Assembly: GCA_019022495.1 (NCBI GenBank)
Contig: JAFEKR010000011.1
Location: forward strand, 186,001 to 250,000
Source: Epichloe hybrida
Taxonomy: Eukaryota; Ascomycota; Sordariomycetes; Hypocreales; Clavicipitaceae
DNA length: 64,000 bases
Reading direction: 5' to 3'
Shown here: piece after piece, positions 1 to 11,450 of the stretch
Layout: every line of letters starts with the position of its first letter
Numbering within the stretch: position 1 is the first letter of the stretch
The notes under the pieces: model-generated
What the model saw: the letters and a program-made list of their open reading frames with translations, nothing else
The model's database searches: none
What the model was told of the DNA's origin: nothing
Made by a program: the position numbers and the translations under genes

Positions 1-99
1 GTGAAGGAGGAGAATAAGGTGTGGGTGACGTATCATGAGGGGTTGAATAATGCCGTCAAGAAGCCGATTTCGTTGAAGGATTTCCTGAGTGTTCTTTGA
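1..99 (+). CDS. ctf18: C-terminal end of a Ctf18-like clamp-loader subunit (partial, 5' cut by window)
   Basis: The first 99 bases read as 32 codons and a TGA, with the cue VWVTYHEGLNNAVKKPISLK. The pattern (aromatic)-x-EG-x-(S/N)NAV-(R/K) followed by a short hydrophobic end is what I recall at the extreme C-terminus of Ctf18/CHTF18, the large subunit of the alternative RFC clamp loader; in that family this tail binds Dcc1-Ctf8. The nucleus-acting complex loads PCNA during cohesion establishment and replication checkpoint signalling. Only the tail is visible, so no AAA+ motifs can be checked. It converges on the downstream minus-strand dehydrogenase gene. The identification rests on one short motif recalled from family knowledge and is moderately sure. 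Confidence 0.6.
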   Translation: MKEENKVWVTYHEGLNNAVKKPISLKDFLSVL

Positions 100-354
100 G
101 AATGGGAAGGGTAGCGAGGGGAAGTAATCATTAAGATTGAAGGTCATGTTTGGTATGCATGGGTTGAGTTTGTGAGATGAGCACAAGTTGTATATGAATA
201 CAATGGATGGATGGATGGATGGATGGATGGAGGAAGGAGAGCGAGCATAGCAAGGCTGGTATTTACACAATTTTGCACAGACAGGCATCTATCTCGTGAC
301 GCAAGGTTTTTTTTTTTTTTTTTTTTTTTTGCACAAGAAGTAAAGGCACGATAA
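100..354. other. Convergent intergenic region with simple repeats
   Basis: This is the space between two convergent stop codons. It holds a (GGAT)n microsatellite at about 203-230 and a 24-base T run at 307-330; on the minus strand the latter is an A run just after the dehydrogenase stop. No gene is visible. Confidence 0.6.
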
Positions 355-2127
355 CTACAACTTTGCCTTTGGTCTCTGCGCCGGCGGCACAAGCGGATCA
401 TAAACACTGTGCGACAGCGCATCCACAGGCGTGGAATTAGAATGGGAAAACAGACCCTTTGCGTCGACGAGGCTGGGGTTCAAGTCCTGCACGCTCGCGC
501 AGCCAATCAACCTCATGTCCATCTCCATCTCGTCCTTGAGCAACTGCATCGCTCTCTCGACGCCCTCTTGGCCGTAGGCGCCCATGGCGTACAGGAAGGG
601 GCGGCCGATGCCCACGCCCCTGGCCCCGAGACACAGCGCCTTGATCATGTCGGTGGCGCGACGGACGCCGCCGTCGACAAAGACCTCAATCCGGTCCTGC
701 AGGCCGCGCGCGCGGAGGATGGGCATCGTCTCGGCGAGGACCTCGATGCCCGAGCGGGCCGTGTCAAGCTGCCTGCCGCCGTGGTTGGAAAGGACGACGC
801 CGTCGGCGCCGGCGTGGACTGCGCGCAGGACGTCTTCTACGCGCTGGACGCCCTTGAGGATGACGGGCATCTTGGTGATGCTCTTGAACCAGGGCACGTC
901 TTTCCAGCTGAGCGACGGGTCGATGAAGCTGGAGATGGCGCGTGCCGCGCCCTGCGAGGTATCCGTGTCCTGGCCCGACTGGACGCTGCTGCCCTTGTCG
1001 GTGAACTTGGTGCGCATGTCCTTCTCGCGGCGGCCCAGCTGGGGTGCGTCGACGGTGATGAAGAGGCCCTTGCAGCCGCGCCTCTCGGCGTGCTGGACTA
1101 TCTTGCGGGTGATTTCCCGGTCTTTGTTCACGTAGAGCTGGAGCCACTGGACCTGGTCGCCTCGCCGGGCGTCCACAATCTCGTCCAAGGAGCAGGATGC
1201 CATTGTCGGAATCATCTGGATGACGTCGTGTGTGTGCGCGGCCCGCGTGAGGACCACCTCGCCTTCAGGGTGTCCGAGCTTGCCCAGCGCCGTGGCGGTC
1301 ACGTAGAAGGGGATGGAGCACTTGGTCCCCAGCATGGTGGTGGTGAGGTCGACGTTTTCGACGTCGACGAGGACTTGTGGCCGGAACCAGATTCGGTGGA
1401 AGGCGCTGTGGTTCTCTCGCATGGTCTGGGGGGAGAGGGGGGGGGGGGAACAACATGCGTCAGTTTTGTAAGAGAACAAGAAAAAAAAAACTCTGGAAAG
1501 AGTTCCAGGTAACGGGGAAACACATACAATCTCGTCGTCGGCTGCGCTGGAGTAGTAGCCCCACGCCGTCTTCTTCATGACCCTACGCGCGACGGCTTCA
1601 AAGTCGAGTAGGTTGTAGCATTGCGACAGGAGAGGCTTTTGATCTACGCGCTCCAGGCGTCCAGCCTCTTCTGGATCCTCTTCCTTGACCTCCTTGGCCA
1701 CGGTATCCATGTCAACATGTCCGAGGTGTTTCGACTTGTCAAGGTACTTGTCCAAGGTATCTGGGGGGTGAATGGGTTCGAATTCTTCGGTCGCATCTTT
1801 GCCCTGTAGCAGAATGAAATGTGAGTGGCTTGCGAATTGAAGTTGGCCAGACAAAGTCATGTTACTCACAGCATACTTGAGGATAATCTTGGAGCCTCCG
1901 GGGTGCTCTACAAAGTCGTCGAGTTGGCCATGGCCGATACCGGGGAATCGGAGACGGCCTCACGTACCTGGTAAGAACTCGGTCACGTCGTAGGCTTTGC
2001 CCTTGAGGGGGTTTTTAGCAATGACTGAATTGAAAAATGAGGAGAAGGGGAGTTCGCATACATGAATAATGACCCAGCACGACTTTGCGTCGTTGTGCTG
2101 CTCGATATCACCTCCTTTCAACGCCAT
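355..2127 (-). CDS. CYB2: Flavocytochrome b2-type FMN-dependent 2-hydroxyacid (L-lactate) dehydrogenase with C-terminal AKL
   Basis: The model is complement(355-1425, 1528-1803, 1870-1907, 1968-2001, 2062-2127): five exons, 494 residues. The introns (60, 60, 66, 102 bp) are all GT-AG. The joined N-terminus is a cytochrome b5 domain (about residues 7-80) with heme ligands in HPGG (His35) and EPIHPP (His58). An FMN_dh TIM barrel follows (about 115-470), with SNHGGRQLD holding the catalytic His (about 353) and Arg, then DGGVRR and GRPFLY for FMN phosphate. The family oxidises L-lactate or another 2-hydroxyacid and passes electrons from FMN to the b5 heme. Yeast Cyb2 works in the mitochondrial intermembrane space after a long presequence; this protein has none, and instead ends in AKL, a valid PTS1 tripeptide. 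I infer a cytosolic or peroxisomal enzyme, so the substrate is open. The start is the first ATG before the b5 fold. Confidence 0.92.
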
Positions 2128-2413
2128 GGTGGTTGGAGATGGAGTATGGAGAATGAGAAAGCTCTTCGGGTGACTAATTCCTGGCTTCAAGGGAATTAAG
2201 TAATTGAGGCTAAAAGAAGAGAAGAAGGAATATTCATGACGTCACGACCAAATTGAAAAGTGCAATAATCCTGGCGTTAAACTTGCTGCCGTTATAATAA
2301 TCGTGCCACACCGAAGGTGGTTACCGATTACTCCGTAGAGGCACGCGATGCCCAAAAGAAATGGGGCGTGGCACGACCAGACACGATTAGCTCGCCCCCG
2401 GTCTACACCCGGT
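2128..2413 (-). promoter_or_regulatory. Dehydrogenase promoter region with an 11-bp tandem repeat
   Basis: This is the spacer between the dehydrogenase ATG (2127) and the end of the zinc-finger gene, both on the minus strand. It contains the 9-mer TACTCCGTA at 2329-2337, which recurs in other spacers of this window. Three perfect copies of GGTCTACACCC (2400-2432) overlap the zinc-finger stop codon, so its last residues and stop are encoded by the repeat. No clear TATA box was picked. Confidence 0.5.
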
Positions 2414-3325
2414 CTACACCCGGTCTACACCCGGTCCAAGGAAATTCTCGTCATTGCCAATCCCAGTGGCCGAGGACGCCGAGGACAAGTCCAGCCTACC
2501 CTGCAACGAGCCGGTTCCCAAACCACCATCTTGAACCCTCATCAATGCACCCCTCAACTCAAATCCTCCCCCAGAGCCAGCACAAAAACTCTCCCACCAA
2601 ACCATCCTCCAGATCCTCATCGCAACCCCCCCCCCTTCCACATGCTGCACCAGCGAACTCGCGTACGAAAACGTCTCACCACACCGCGGACAAGCATACC
2701 AACACTCGTCATCCTTCCCATCACAGATAAACTCCCCGTCCTGAACAAACCAACCAGCCAAGTAATCTATCCTCCTCTCATCCACCCCGGATTCGCAAAC
2801 CCCCGACTCCCAATGCATCAGCCTCGCGCCCTCCGACCCGAACGTCGCCCCGCACCTCGGACACGCAGCACGGCATCCACCACCAGATCCCCCGCCCAGT
2901 TCCGCGCACACAAACGTGTCCTCCTTCGCCCAGCACAGCGCCGAGGGGGAAAAAGTGAACATGACGAGCTCATCCGACGACACGAGCCTCGCGGCGTGCC
3001 CATCACCGTGATGCCCGTCCCGATGGTGGACTAGTTCCGTCAGACTGTCCAACTCGACCACGTCGTCACACTCGGCACACCTGGGATGAGCGACATCTTC
3101 GTGTCTTTCCAGCGCGGCCTCTGTCTCAAAGTCTACCTCGCACCCGTCGAATTCGCAAATGTGGTGCTTTGACGAGTCCCGGCAGTGCTGTTCCCTCGAG
3201 CATTCGCTGCCAAAGGACCTGTCGCAGCGTTGACAGTCGTGCATGTGCTTGGAAGATGTTTCGAGATGCTGCCGTAGGGCCTGGACGTGTTTGAATCCTC
3301 GTTGGCAGGTAAGACAGTATGCCAT
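2414..3325 (-). CDS. C2H2-type zinc-finger protein (303 aa)
   Basis: A single-exon frame of 303 residues starts at MAYCLTCQRGFK. The N-terminus carries C2H2 fingers: C-x2-C-x12-H-x5/6-H twice in the first 55 residues, then a C-x4-C variant ending in EDVAH and a C-x2-C (PRCAEC). Two more CPRCGxTF half-fingers with a single clear His lie around residues 160-250; the C-terminus is Gly/Ser-rich and looks disordered. The spacing with x5-6 between histidines recalls fungal proteins of the zinc-finger, U1-like or ribosome-biogenesis kind, but no orthologue is claimed. The frame stays open for 109 codons upstream, but that stretch lacks domain-like sequence, so the later ATG at 3325 is preferred. The stop lies in the 11-bp tandem repeat. 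Role unknown. Confidence 0.7.
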   Translation of the reverse strand: MAYCLTCQRGFKHVQALRQHLETSSKHMHDCQRCDRSFGSECSREQHCRDSSKHHICEFDGCEVDFETEAALERHEDVAHPRCAECDDVVELDSLTELVHHRDGHHGDGHAARLVSSDELVMFTFSPSALCWAKEDTFVCAELGGGSGGGCRAACPRCGATFGSEGARLMHWESGVCESGVDERRIDYLAGWFVQDGEFICDGKDDECWYACPRCGETFSYASSLVQHVEGGGVAMRIWRMVWWESFCAGSGGGFELRGALMRVQDGGLGTGSLQGRLDLSSASSATGIGNDENFLGPGVDRV

Positions 3326-3855
3326 TTGGATGGTGTGATGCGTGCTAAAGACGTAGAACTGGCGTTGACTGTGATAATCGAATGAGGGGTGATGATGAAA
3401 ACAGCAACCAGAAACGTGATGCGCAAACGACAAGAGGGCGTTCGGTTCGCACCCTCGAATGAGAAGAGCATGGAAAAGCGAGGAAGGAGACATGGGCGGC
3501 TGTTCGCGCACCCGTGAGTAGAAGCTGCAAATCCGGAAGGCGTTTCGCCTCTCCACGCGATTTGGCCAACTGAATACAATCAAGGTTGCAGGGAATGGCT
3601 TGCTAGCCTTCTCGTCAGATACAACATGTATTTGAACGTGAAACGACATCATCTCAATATGACCTCGACCAAAAATTACAATTGTAAAAAGTTATATAGT
3701 ATGTTGAACGACAATTTATTTCTACATGGCTCCTCCCGTGTAAACAGTCTCCGACAAGTGTGAAAACGCAGGCTCTCAGACAGGCCAACCCCCCCGGGGC
3801 CCGTGGCCGCCAGTGCACATGCTTTTACACTGAACGTGGAGGGTCTTCTTGCTCC
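3326..3855 (-). promoter_or_regulatory. Zinc-finger gene promoter and Bro1 3' region
   Basis: A 530 bp spacer lies upstream of the zinc-finger ATG and downstream of the Bro1 stop codon. It is moderately AT-rich near 3660-3725. No conserved reading frame or RNA gene is visible. Confidence 0.4.
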
Positions 3856-6800
3856 TTATCTCCATGAGTTGAGGCCCGCCCATGGATCATGAGGTTGCTG
3901 CGGCTGCGCAGACCGTGGCTGATTGTTATGCTCCTGTCCTCCTTGACTGTCGTATCCCTGTTGTCCATAGTGGAATGTCTGTTGAGGACCCAAAGGCGGA
4001 GGACCAGGCGGCGGCGGGGGAGGCACAAATCCAGGTGGTACGTAGCCAGGCTGCTGCTGCTGCTGCGACTGTTGTTGTGGTTGAGCCTGGGCTGCTCCAT
4101 AGTTGCCATGTGTCTGGTGTGGGTGGTGCTGGTGCTGATGTGTCTGTCCAAAGGACGTTTGATTCGGCGGTGGCGACTGCGGCATGTAGCTCACGCCAAA
4201 GGAAGTCTGGTTAGGAGGCGGTGACGTCGGTCCAGGGGTTCGGCCGTATTGAGAGGGATTGTATGTAGGCGGAGAGAATGTGCTTTGTGGTGGCGGACTC
4301 GAGTAACCTGGATATTTGGCTTGATTGGGGGGCGGCGAGGTTGGTACCTGGTATTGACCTTGGAAATTGGTTTGCGGATATCGAGTTGCTTGTCCCGGTT
4401 GGAACAAAGGGGCCGGTCTTGGTCGTCCAGAAGTCGTGGGTTGCGCCGTGGTCTTTGCTGGCTCCATTGACATCCGCTCCATCAGTCCTCGAAGTCGTTC
4501 TTGTTCCAACTCTGCCTGCGAGCTCTTATTTGCCGCCCTTTCCTGTTCGATTTGGTTGAGCAGCTGGGCGCCCTCCGCCCTTCGGTTGTTCACAAATGTT
4601 TCTACATTCTTGTTCAGGCTTCCGACCGTCTCCCGCATTTCGGAATACCAGTTTTTTGCGCTCTGCAGCCCTGCTTCTAGATCCAGAAACTCCTGGTATG
4701 CTCGCTTGTATTTGTTGATGACTGACGACCGCTGCCGTTGGATGGTCTCGTACTTGCTTTGCTCCGATCTTACCCGCTTGTCCTGCAAAAGAGTGTTGAA
4801 TGTGGCCGTCAAGTCCTTCATCAGCTGGGACTGCTTATGGTTCGCCTGCAGCAAGCGATTCTGGTGTTGCCTGAACTTCCCCAGCTCTTGCTCGAACAAC
4901 TGGCTCTCATAGTTTGGTATGGACTTTTTATTCAAGATCAATACTTGTGAAATGTCGTCATTGTGCACCTTGGGGTACATGTCAGCGCATCCCGAGAGTT
5001 GATGGTCTTTTATGGTGCTCACCTTTTCTTTCAAATCCTTCAGAACCTGGTTGCGCTCGCGCTTGATGAGGTTTAGTTTCTTGAGAATTTCCTCAACCTT
5101 GTTCACTTGGTCCATGACACTAGGTCCGCTCTCTCCAAAATCAGTGTCCAGAAGATTCGGCTCGATGTTTGACGGACTCGACACATGATTGCTTCTGGCA
5201 CGCGCGTGAGCAACAGCGTTCTGGAACAGTTGGTCGACCTCGCCTTCCTGAGCCGCACGACGCATCTCGTCGAATTCGTTTTCGTTTTGCCGCAGTTTCG
5301 TCGCGAGCTGACTGTCGCTTCTCATCGCCTCATCCAGGGCCTCTCGGTAGTTTCGTATGTCTGACCGCAGTGTCGAGGTCAGGCGAGAACTTGGTTGTTG
5401 GCTCCATTCGCTCTCATACTTCGATCGCATCTTCTCGCAGACACTCTCCTCCATTTCCAGTTGTTTGGAGCTGCTATCCAGCGTGGAGACAACTGCTTCC
5501 TTCTCCTCTCGCAAGAAGACGAATATTTCGGCAGGGTTCTCGTGATCGGCAACATCACTACACCACTGTCGGAAGTCCTCATCAGGAATGATGTCCTGGT
5601 CAACCCCCCCCTTCAAGACCTGCAACGCTCCAGGCAACCGCAGATAATCCAGGCTGGCTGCCATTTCTCCGTTTGCTGTGTCAACTCTTTCTGTCTCGGC
5701 TCGGATCAATTTCGCCTTCTCTTCATCGTACAGACTTGCTGCCTCGGTGACTGCCATCGGGACGATTTTGGTGAAGAGATCTGGACCAGTGATGCGCTGC
5801 ATGTCCTGGCCAGCGTAAAGTTCACTCACCGGGATGGGCTTGGATGCCGGGAGCTTTGCGATGGGCACGAGGCTAGCTTCGGCAGGAACCGTTTGATGGT
5901 AGATAAAGTCGTTATCCTTGAGAGTCTCTCGAAGCTTATCCTGAACAGTTGACAGCTGCCTTTTGGACATGTCCTGCAGGATACTGCAGCAGTCTGCACC
6001 AAGATTCGAGTTCGCCGGCACCGAGGAGGGAAAGTTACGTGACAGTCGTTCGGCTTCTTTGGCCAGTGTTTCTGCTACCTGCAGACGAGCGACGGCAACA
6101 CCATGCTGATTCGTTTCATCATCAGCCATTCCTTGGTAGTATTGTGCCATGGAGTTGAGCAGATTGAACTTGATCTACTCGTCATGCATGAATTAGCACG
6201 TTCCCGATCATACGAGAAAGCGTTCTTCCGTCCCCGTCGAAAGGGCCCGTCATCTGGATGCTCGTACCTGAACCATGGTCAACCACACCTTCTCAAAGAT
6301 GGCTCTGTTGACATTGTCCTGCACTCCTTCAATCGCCTGCCCGTACAGATGGCCGGCCTGTGATGCCAGCTTGGCAAGCAATCCGACCTTTTTCTGATCA
6401 GCCACCTGTTTTTCTAAAAACACCTCTTGGGCTTGAGCAAGCATGACGCTAATCAACGTCCTGACTGTTTCCCGGCTCAAATCGAAGGACGGCGCGTGGA
6501 GGAAATTCTCATTGATGTAAGTGTACATGCCAGCCGAGGCTTGAAACGAGTGATAGGCGATCTTGAGAGGCGACTCCTCTGCGCGGTTCTGGAACGCGGC
6601 ATAACAGGATAGCACAGCCGAGATGTTGAAAATGACGGAGGCTTTTTCGAAAGCGAGCGAGTATTGCGTCGTTGGTTTATGAGTAAAGGCGTCATACCTA
6701 ATCCATGCGGAGAGAATTAGCATACACGTGCCAGCAAATTGACACACGCGCCAAGTTCCAGGCAACCGGTAATTTATTCCGTACCAGGTAAAGGCTATCT

Positions 6801-7062
6801 TGATGTGCTGTTCATCTACAGGGAACCGTAGGTCCAGAAGCTCCAGCTGGCCGTAATATCTGTATAGCATATCGCGCCCGGATGTGCTTTCTTTACCCGC
6901 ACCTCGCATATCCTGCCGTAGTCGACTCAAAGTAGCACACTCCTCGGCATATCGCTCGGGGTCGTCTCCGTAGCTCTCTCTAATGTAGCTTTTCAGTGGT
7001 GAAATCCAATCGACCTCGCTGGTAGCCTTTAGAGGCACCGAAATCATGGGAGATTGGGGCAT
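3856..7062 (-). CDS. bro1: Vacuolar protein-sorting protein Bro1 (BRO1/ALIX family, ESCRT-associated)
   Basis: The model is complement(3856-6174, 6268-6697, 6785-7062): three exons, 1008 residues, introns 87 and 93 bp. The start MPQSPMISVPLKAT and blocks such as RYYGQLELLDLRFPVDE and FTWYDAFTHKP (restored by splicing) are typical of the banana-shaped BRO1 domain (about residues 1-390), which binds the ESCRT-III subunit Snf7. A coiled-coil V domain follows (about 400-760), then a Pro/Gln-rich tail with repeated PPPNQ and PPPPPGPPP blocks, ending DPWAGLNSWR. Bro1 recruits the deubiquitinase Doa4 and helps sort cargo into multivesicular bodies. The related PalA/Rim20 of pH signalling is the main alternative, but the long Pro-rich tail and N-terminus fit Bro1 better. 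Splicing of intron 2 adds IKFNLLNS before MAQYYQG, giving a continuous helix. Confidence 0.93.
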
Positions 7063-8543
7063 CTTGTCGCGTCGATCAGCCGTTGGGGTGGGTAGGTGAC
7101 CCAAAGACTTGCGCAGCCGGGTTTTAGTACGCCCTCCAAGGGTGATTGATGATAAGGAAAACGATGTGCAACTGAAGCTGCGGGCTCCCTAGACCTGACG
7201 GAAGGAGTTGCGAAAAGACGGCATCTATGTCCCGGACAAGACCTGTCTATGCAGGAACAGAAGTGCACGCACAGACAGAGACACAACAAGTAGCTACAGG
7301 AGCAGCTACAGCAGCAAGCTGTCCTGCCGAGCTTCACTGCAATGCGGAGCCTTCGGCAGCGGACGATCGGACAGGGCGAGTGGTATGGGGAAGCTGTAAA
7401 GGGATCGGGAGGTCGCGTTTTATGCGGCCGGCCAAAGCTCGTGGCGTCGGTCGTGGGGGAAGGCGGACGTTGGGATGAAATGCAGGGCGCGGGAGGGGGA
7501 CGCTGGGGACGCTGTGGACGGCGACTGGTCTGCAAGAAGCGAGCTGGACGATTTGAGCAAAGTCTTGTATATCGCCTCGCCGAGCTGATAAGGAAACGTT
7601 GGAGATGTAAGTCGCGAATCGCGATACAAGACTCTTGACGAGAACTTGGATGGGCGTACGGAGTATGTACGGAATACAGATATGGAAGCGGGGTCTTCCA
7701 ACTCCTCCTGCGTCGGGGCAACTTCGAGCTTCCAATGTGGTGGTCAGTGGTCAGTGGTCAGTGGTCACTGAACTGAACTGACCCCAGCTTATGACGCAGC
7801 TTTGCGCAGCCAGTCACCGAGTCCATCCCCCCCCCCCGCCAACCTATCGATATCGATACGACCTGCGAGGGGCCAAACCAAGACAAACCAAATTGACAAG
7901 GTCGAAATGCTTTTATTAGCGCCGGCGCGTACGGAGTACGGATTATCCATACAGAGCGCGTGTGGCTATGTACACACATACGTGGCGGCAAGCATCATCC
8001 CATCAGCAAAAGCAAAGCCACAACAACTTTGCCGCCATTCTGCCATTCTGCCATTCTGCCATCCGTCCATGCCCATCTCTTCTTCGTCTATCCATTGCTA
8101 GGTCCGTGGCTTATCCCGCGTGCAAAGGGATCAGACATGCTACCCTAGTAAATGGCCCAGTAGATGCCCTAGTGAATAAAACAAATGCCTCTCCTACTCC
8201 GTACACCACGATTGGCCCAAGCCCAGCGCTTCGGCGCCGCGGCCTGGCTTGTGTGACGTGAGATTTGGTCTTCTGCGGCTTCGATTTGTTTGCGCGACTC
8301 GTCCATGCCTGCATTGTCAAATATGCCTGACATTGGGAGCGTCGCAACTATTATTACATTACACAGACACAGACCCGCTCCACGTGTGGCATGGCATGGC
8401 CTTGCGCATAAACTAAGTCGTCACCAACTCAGAGGGAGATGGAATAAAGAATGAATAGGTCAATCAACCAGCCGTGTAATCCATACCATCCAAGATCACA
8501 CAGCCCCTTCACCATGCATCTTCCGAGTCAGACAGGGCCTTAC
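7063..8543. promoter_or_regulatory. Bro1 upstream region and PLD 3' region, no gene seen
   Basis: This 1.48 kb spacer lies between the Bro1 start and the PLD stop, both on the minus strand. Several 60-225 codon frames exist here on both strands, but they overlap each other, are Arg/Ser/Pro-rich and show no domain. It contains short tandem repeats: GGTCAGT units at about 7742-7767 and three CCATTCTG units at about 8034-8060. The 9-mer TACGGAGTA/TACTCCGTA appears at 7657-7665, 7930-7938 and 8195-8203. Confidence 0.5.
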
Positions 8544-11450
8544 TTAGGTGTACACACTTTCTGTCCAGGAATTGACCTGCAATCCTCGTTCCGCCATCTC
8601 AGCATCCTGCAAGAACTCCATGGGCATGCAGACCAGATGGCCTTTGACCTGAGACAGTTTGGCCCGTGCTTCCTCGGGCGGCAAGAATTGGTCGTAAATG
8701 TGGCCAGCTTTGACGCCCTTGGGCGGGAGATAGCGATCGTAATCATCAAAATTTTTGACTAATGCTGTCAGCGATAGTCCTAGAATTACAAATGGGGCTG
8801 GCTAGATGGAGGGAGAAGCTTGTGGACTTACTATGGTCATCAGGATCTGCGTGGAAAACATTTCTGAAAATCTTGGTATTCTTCTGAGCGTTTCCCATCC
8901 ACATATCCCACAGCTCATCGGATAACGGGTCGGCTACAAATTCCCAAGAACCATCCTTGTCGAATACATCGTTTTCGGGGTTTACGTTGGGCGGCTGCGC
9001 ATTGATGTCGTCCTTGGCATCCAACTCCTGTGGCGGCAGCAAGCCGAGATGCTCTCGCCAGAGGAACCGTCGTAGAGTGGCGGCGTGGTAGCCGGCTTCA
9101 TATGGCTGGCCGTCCATGGTAGTCTGAATCTTGCGAGTGTCTTCCATGACGATGCTGAGCTCGCTGTCATGGTCACCGAGCTGACTCCTGTCATTCAGGT
9201 TGCTGGATCCACAAATGACAATCCGGTCATCGGCAATGAGCAGCTTCGAATGAATGTAAAGCTCTTCCTGGACCCAGTTCTTAATCTCAGACTCTTCGTC
9301 TTCGCAGTTATCCCATGGTTCATCCTGCAGGGAGCTATCCACCCTCATGGCATGGTGTGCCACGGTTGCTGCTGAGATGACTTCTTCCTGGGGCTTCTCT
9401 TTGTCAAAAGTTTGCCGGGCGAGCTTAGCATCATCAGCAGCCTTCCTTTGTGAGCTTGTCATGTTTTCTCTTCTCTTCTCCCTCTCTTCTCTGCGCTTGT
9501 CACGCCTGATGTGATGAACGTCGTGCAATCGGCTAGGTCCGTCATCATCAGAGCTGCTGCTTTCGTAACCATGGACACCACTGGCCATGATTTCCTCCGC
9601 CTCGGCTCGTTGAACTTGTTGGTAGCTGATTCCTGTCCTTTTTTCAGCCTCACAGATGGCGTGAGTTTTGTTCAGACGGTCGTAAGACCGTAAGTTGAAG
9701 AAGAAGATGTGTTGGGCAGGATCAACACCTTGCTTCTGGATCTGCCCGAAGATGGAATTCTCGCCTCGGCATATGGATTTGTACTGATAATCCATAATGG
9801 CACGAGTGCCGGACGCCGCATTCTCGCGGAGATCACCAGCAAACCCGGGAATAGCGGGGATGAGGATGATGATGCGGAATTTGCGGCCCTCCTTGGCTGC
9901 GCGAACAACTGCCTCTACCATAGCTTGGCCAACAGTGTTGTGGATTGGAAGTTGTTGGTCACCAGTGGCCGTGATGAAGAACTGATTCTCAATATAGACG
10001 AAGTGCTCAGCCTTGCGAATGATTTCGCGATAGGCGTTTTGGATAGAGTGGTCTGTGAGAATGCCACTGGACCAGTCGGCACTGGATCGCACGATTTGTG
10101 CTCGAACAGTGCCCTTGTTGTCCAACTTCTTGGTACTGAGGGGTGATAGGGGATGCTTGAGGTATTCACCGACGGGATGCTTGGGCCGCTGGACACCAAC
10201 CAAGTCCTCGTCCTCACCCTCACGACCTTCCAAGACGATCCAGTCATAGCGTTCGTCTCGCTTGTACTTGTCTCTCTTGACAAAGTTCCAGCGGAGGACA
10301 AAGTGTTCAGCAATGTCGTAGACACACGGGCCAACGACTGCCATGGAAACATCATGCCACGGCATGCGACCGTACTCGGCTTTGCTCAATTCGTTTTGCT
10401 CCCAATCTTGCACTTTCTGAAAATCCATGATTCGGTTGTTGTTGAAGTCTTGACCCGGCCAGATTTCTTCAGATACACCCTCAGGGTGAACGTCAGAAAG
10501 GGGATGTTGGCGAGCGTCCCAACGACCAAAGCATAAGTCCAGCCCGCCGATGAAAGCCATGGCGTAGTCGATGACGATGAATTTCTCGTGGTGTGCCCAA
10601 TACATGGTCATATCGGCAGCATTCTCAAACACGTTATGATCCGGATGCCTCATGACCCGGATGTTGCCATGACCAAGAGTTCCCTCTGGACAGAGTGCAT
10701 CGAGCGCGTGCTTTGTATGGCGGGAGTTGCAGGTCAAAGCTGCCTCGACTTCCTTGTATACACTTACATAGATCTTGACTCCAGCCTCGGCTCTTCGCTT
10801 GAGAATCTGGTCCAATCGAAAGTCTTGCTTGTGATATGCTGGCCGTCGCAGAAACAGTTCTGGGGACAGCCACCAGTCACAAATGTAAATGGATTCCTGG
10901 GCTTGCTCAAGCGCAACAGAGACGGCCCAAAAATAGTCGCAGCCGTCGACGTACCACTTGATGAGATTGCCTTCGCGCTCGGGAAAGAAAGATTCGAATC
11001 GATGAGATTGACAAATTGCTGTGCGCTTCTCATCACAGCGCTGCTCATGTTCTTCATCATGGCGATGACCTTTGTTGAACTATATTTTAGTCCATTAGTG
11101 GTTCGGATGAAATCCATTCACGAGCCCAGATCGCTCTTTAAAAAAAAAAAAAGAAGAAAACGGGGCACAGAGTGAAATTCACATACCAGATTGCCAAACT
11201 TTCCGATTTGATGTCTTGCGAGTAAGTCATGTTAGCCGTTGCTGTTTTCTCCTCTTTTGCCCAACAACACAACACTACTTGGCTAGGAGGCAGCAACAAC
11301 AACGTACTTTTTGTGAATCAAAGCGACCTTGGCATCGTGCAGCTTAGATTCGCTCAACTTGTCTTTGAGATCATCCATAAAGCCCGAGAAGCCACCGTGA
11401 CCCCGGCCGCTTTCTTGTTTGCCCTCTGAAACTTCCCCAGTCTTGGACAT
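8544..11450 (-). CDS. pldA: Phospholipase D, PldA-type (no PX/PH domains)
   Basis: The model is complement(8544-8758, 8832-11079, 11187-11214, 11308-11450): four exons, 877 residues, introns 73, 107 and 93 bp. Exon 2 is a 28-bp micro-exon (HQIGKFGNL), flanked by introns with good CTAAC/CTAAA branch points. Both catalytic HKD motifs are intact: HHEKFIVID near residue 221 and HSKLLIAD...GSSNLNDRS near 666. The enzyme hydrolyses phosphatidylcholine to phosphatidic acid and choline at membranes. Conserved flanks include YVDGCDYFWAVSVAL and DWWLSPELFLRRP before the first HKD, and YLPPKGVKAGHIYDQFLP at the C-terminus after intron 3. A charged linker (SSSSDDD... RRDKRREEREKRR) lies between the lobes. 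Length and lack of PX/PH match the filamentous-fungus PldA class rather than yeast Spo14. It diverges from the glycolipid transfer gene. Confidence 0.93.

Noticed and set aside
409..1512. Long plus-strand open frame of 367 codons opposite the dehydrogenase gene
   Set aside because: It is the antisense shadow of the GC-rich dehydrogenase exon, has no domain features, and its frame depends on the codon bias of the real gene.
2025..2061. Shorter 37 bp version of intron 1 in the dehydrogenase gene
   Set aside because: Too short for a fungal intron, and it would insert extra residues between WVIIH and GKAYDV; the 60 bp version restores the conserved b5 sequence.
7044..7735. Overlapping minus-strand frames upstream of Bro1
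   Set aside because: They are Arg/Ser/Pro-rich with no domain, overlap each other in different frames, and the Bro1 start MPQSPMISVP is already well placed.
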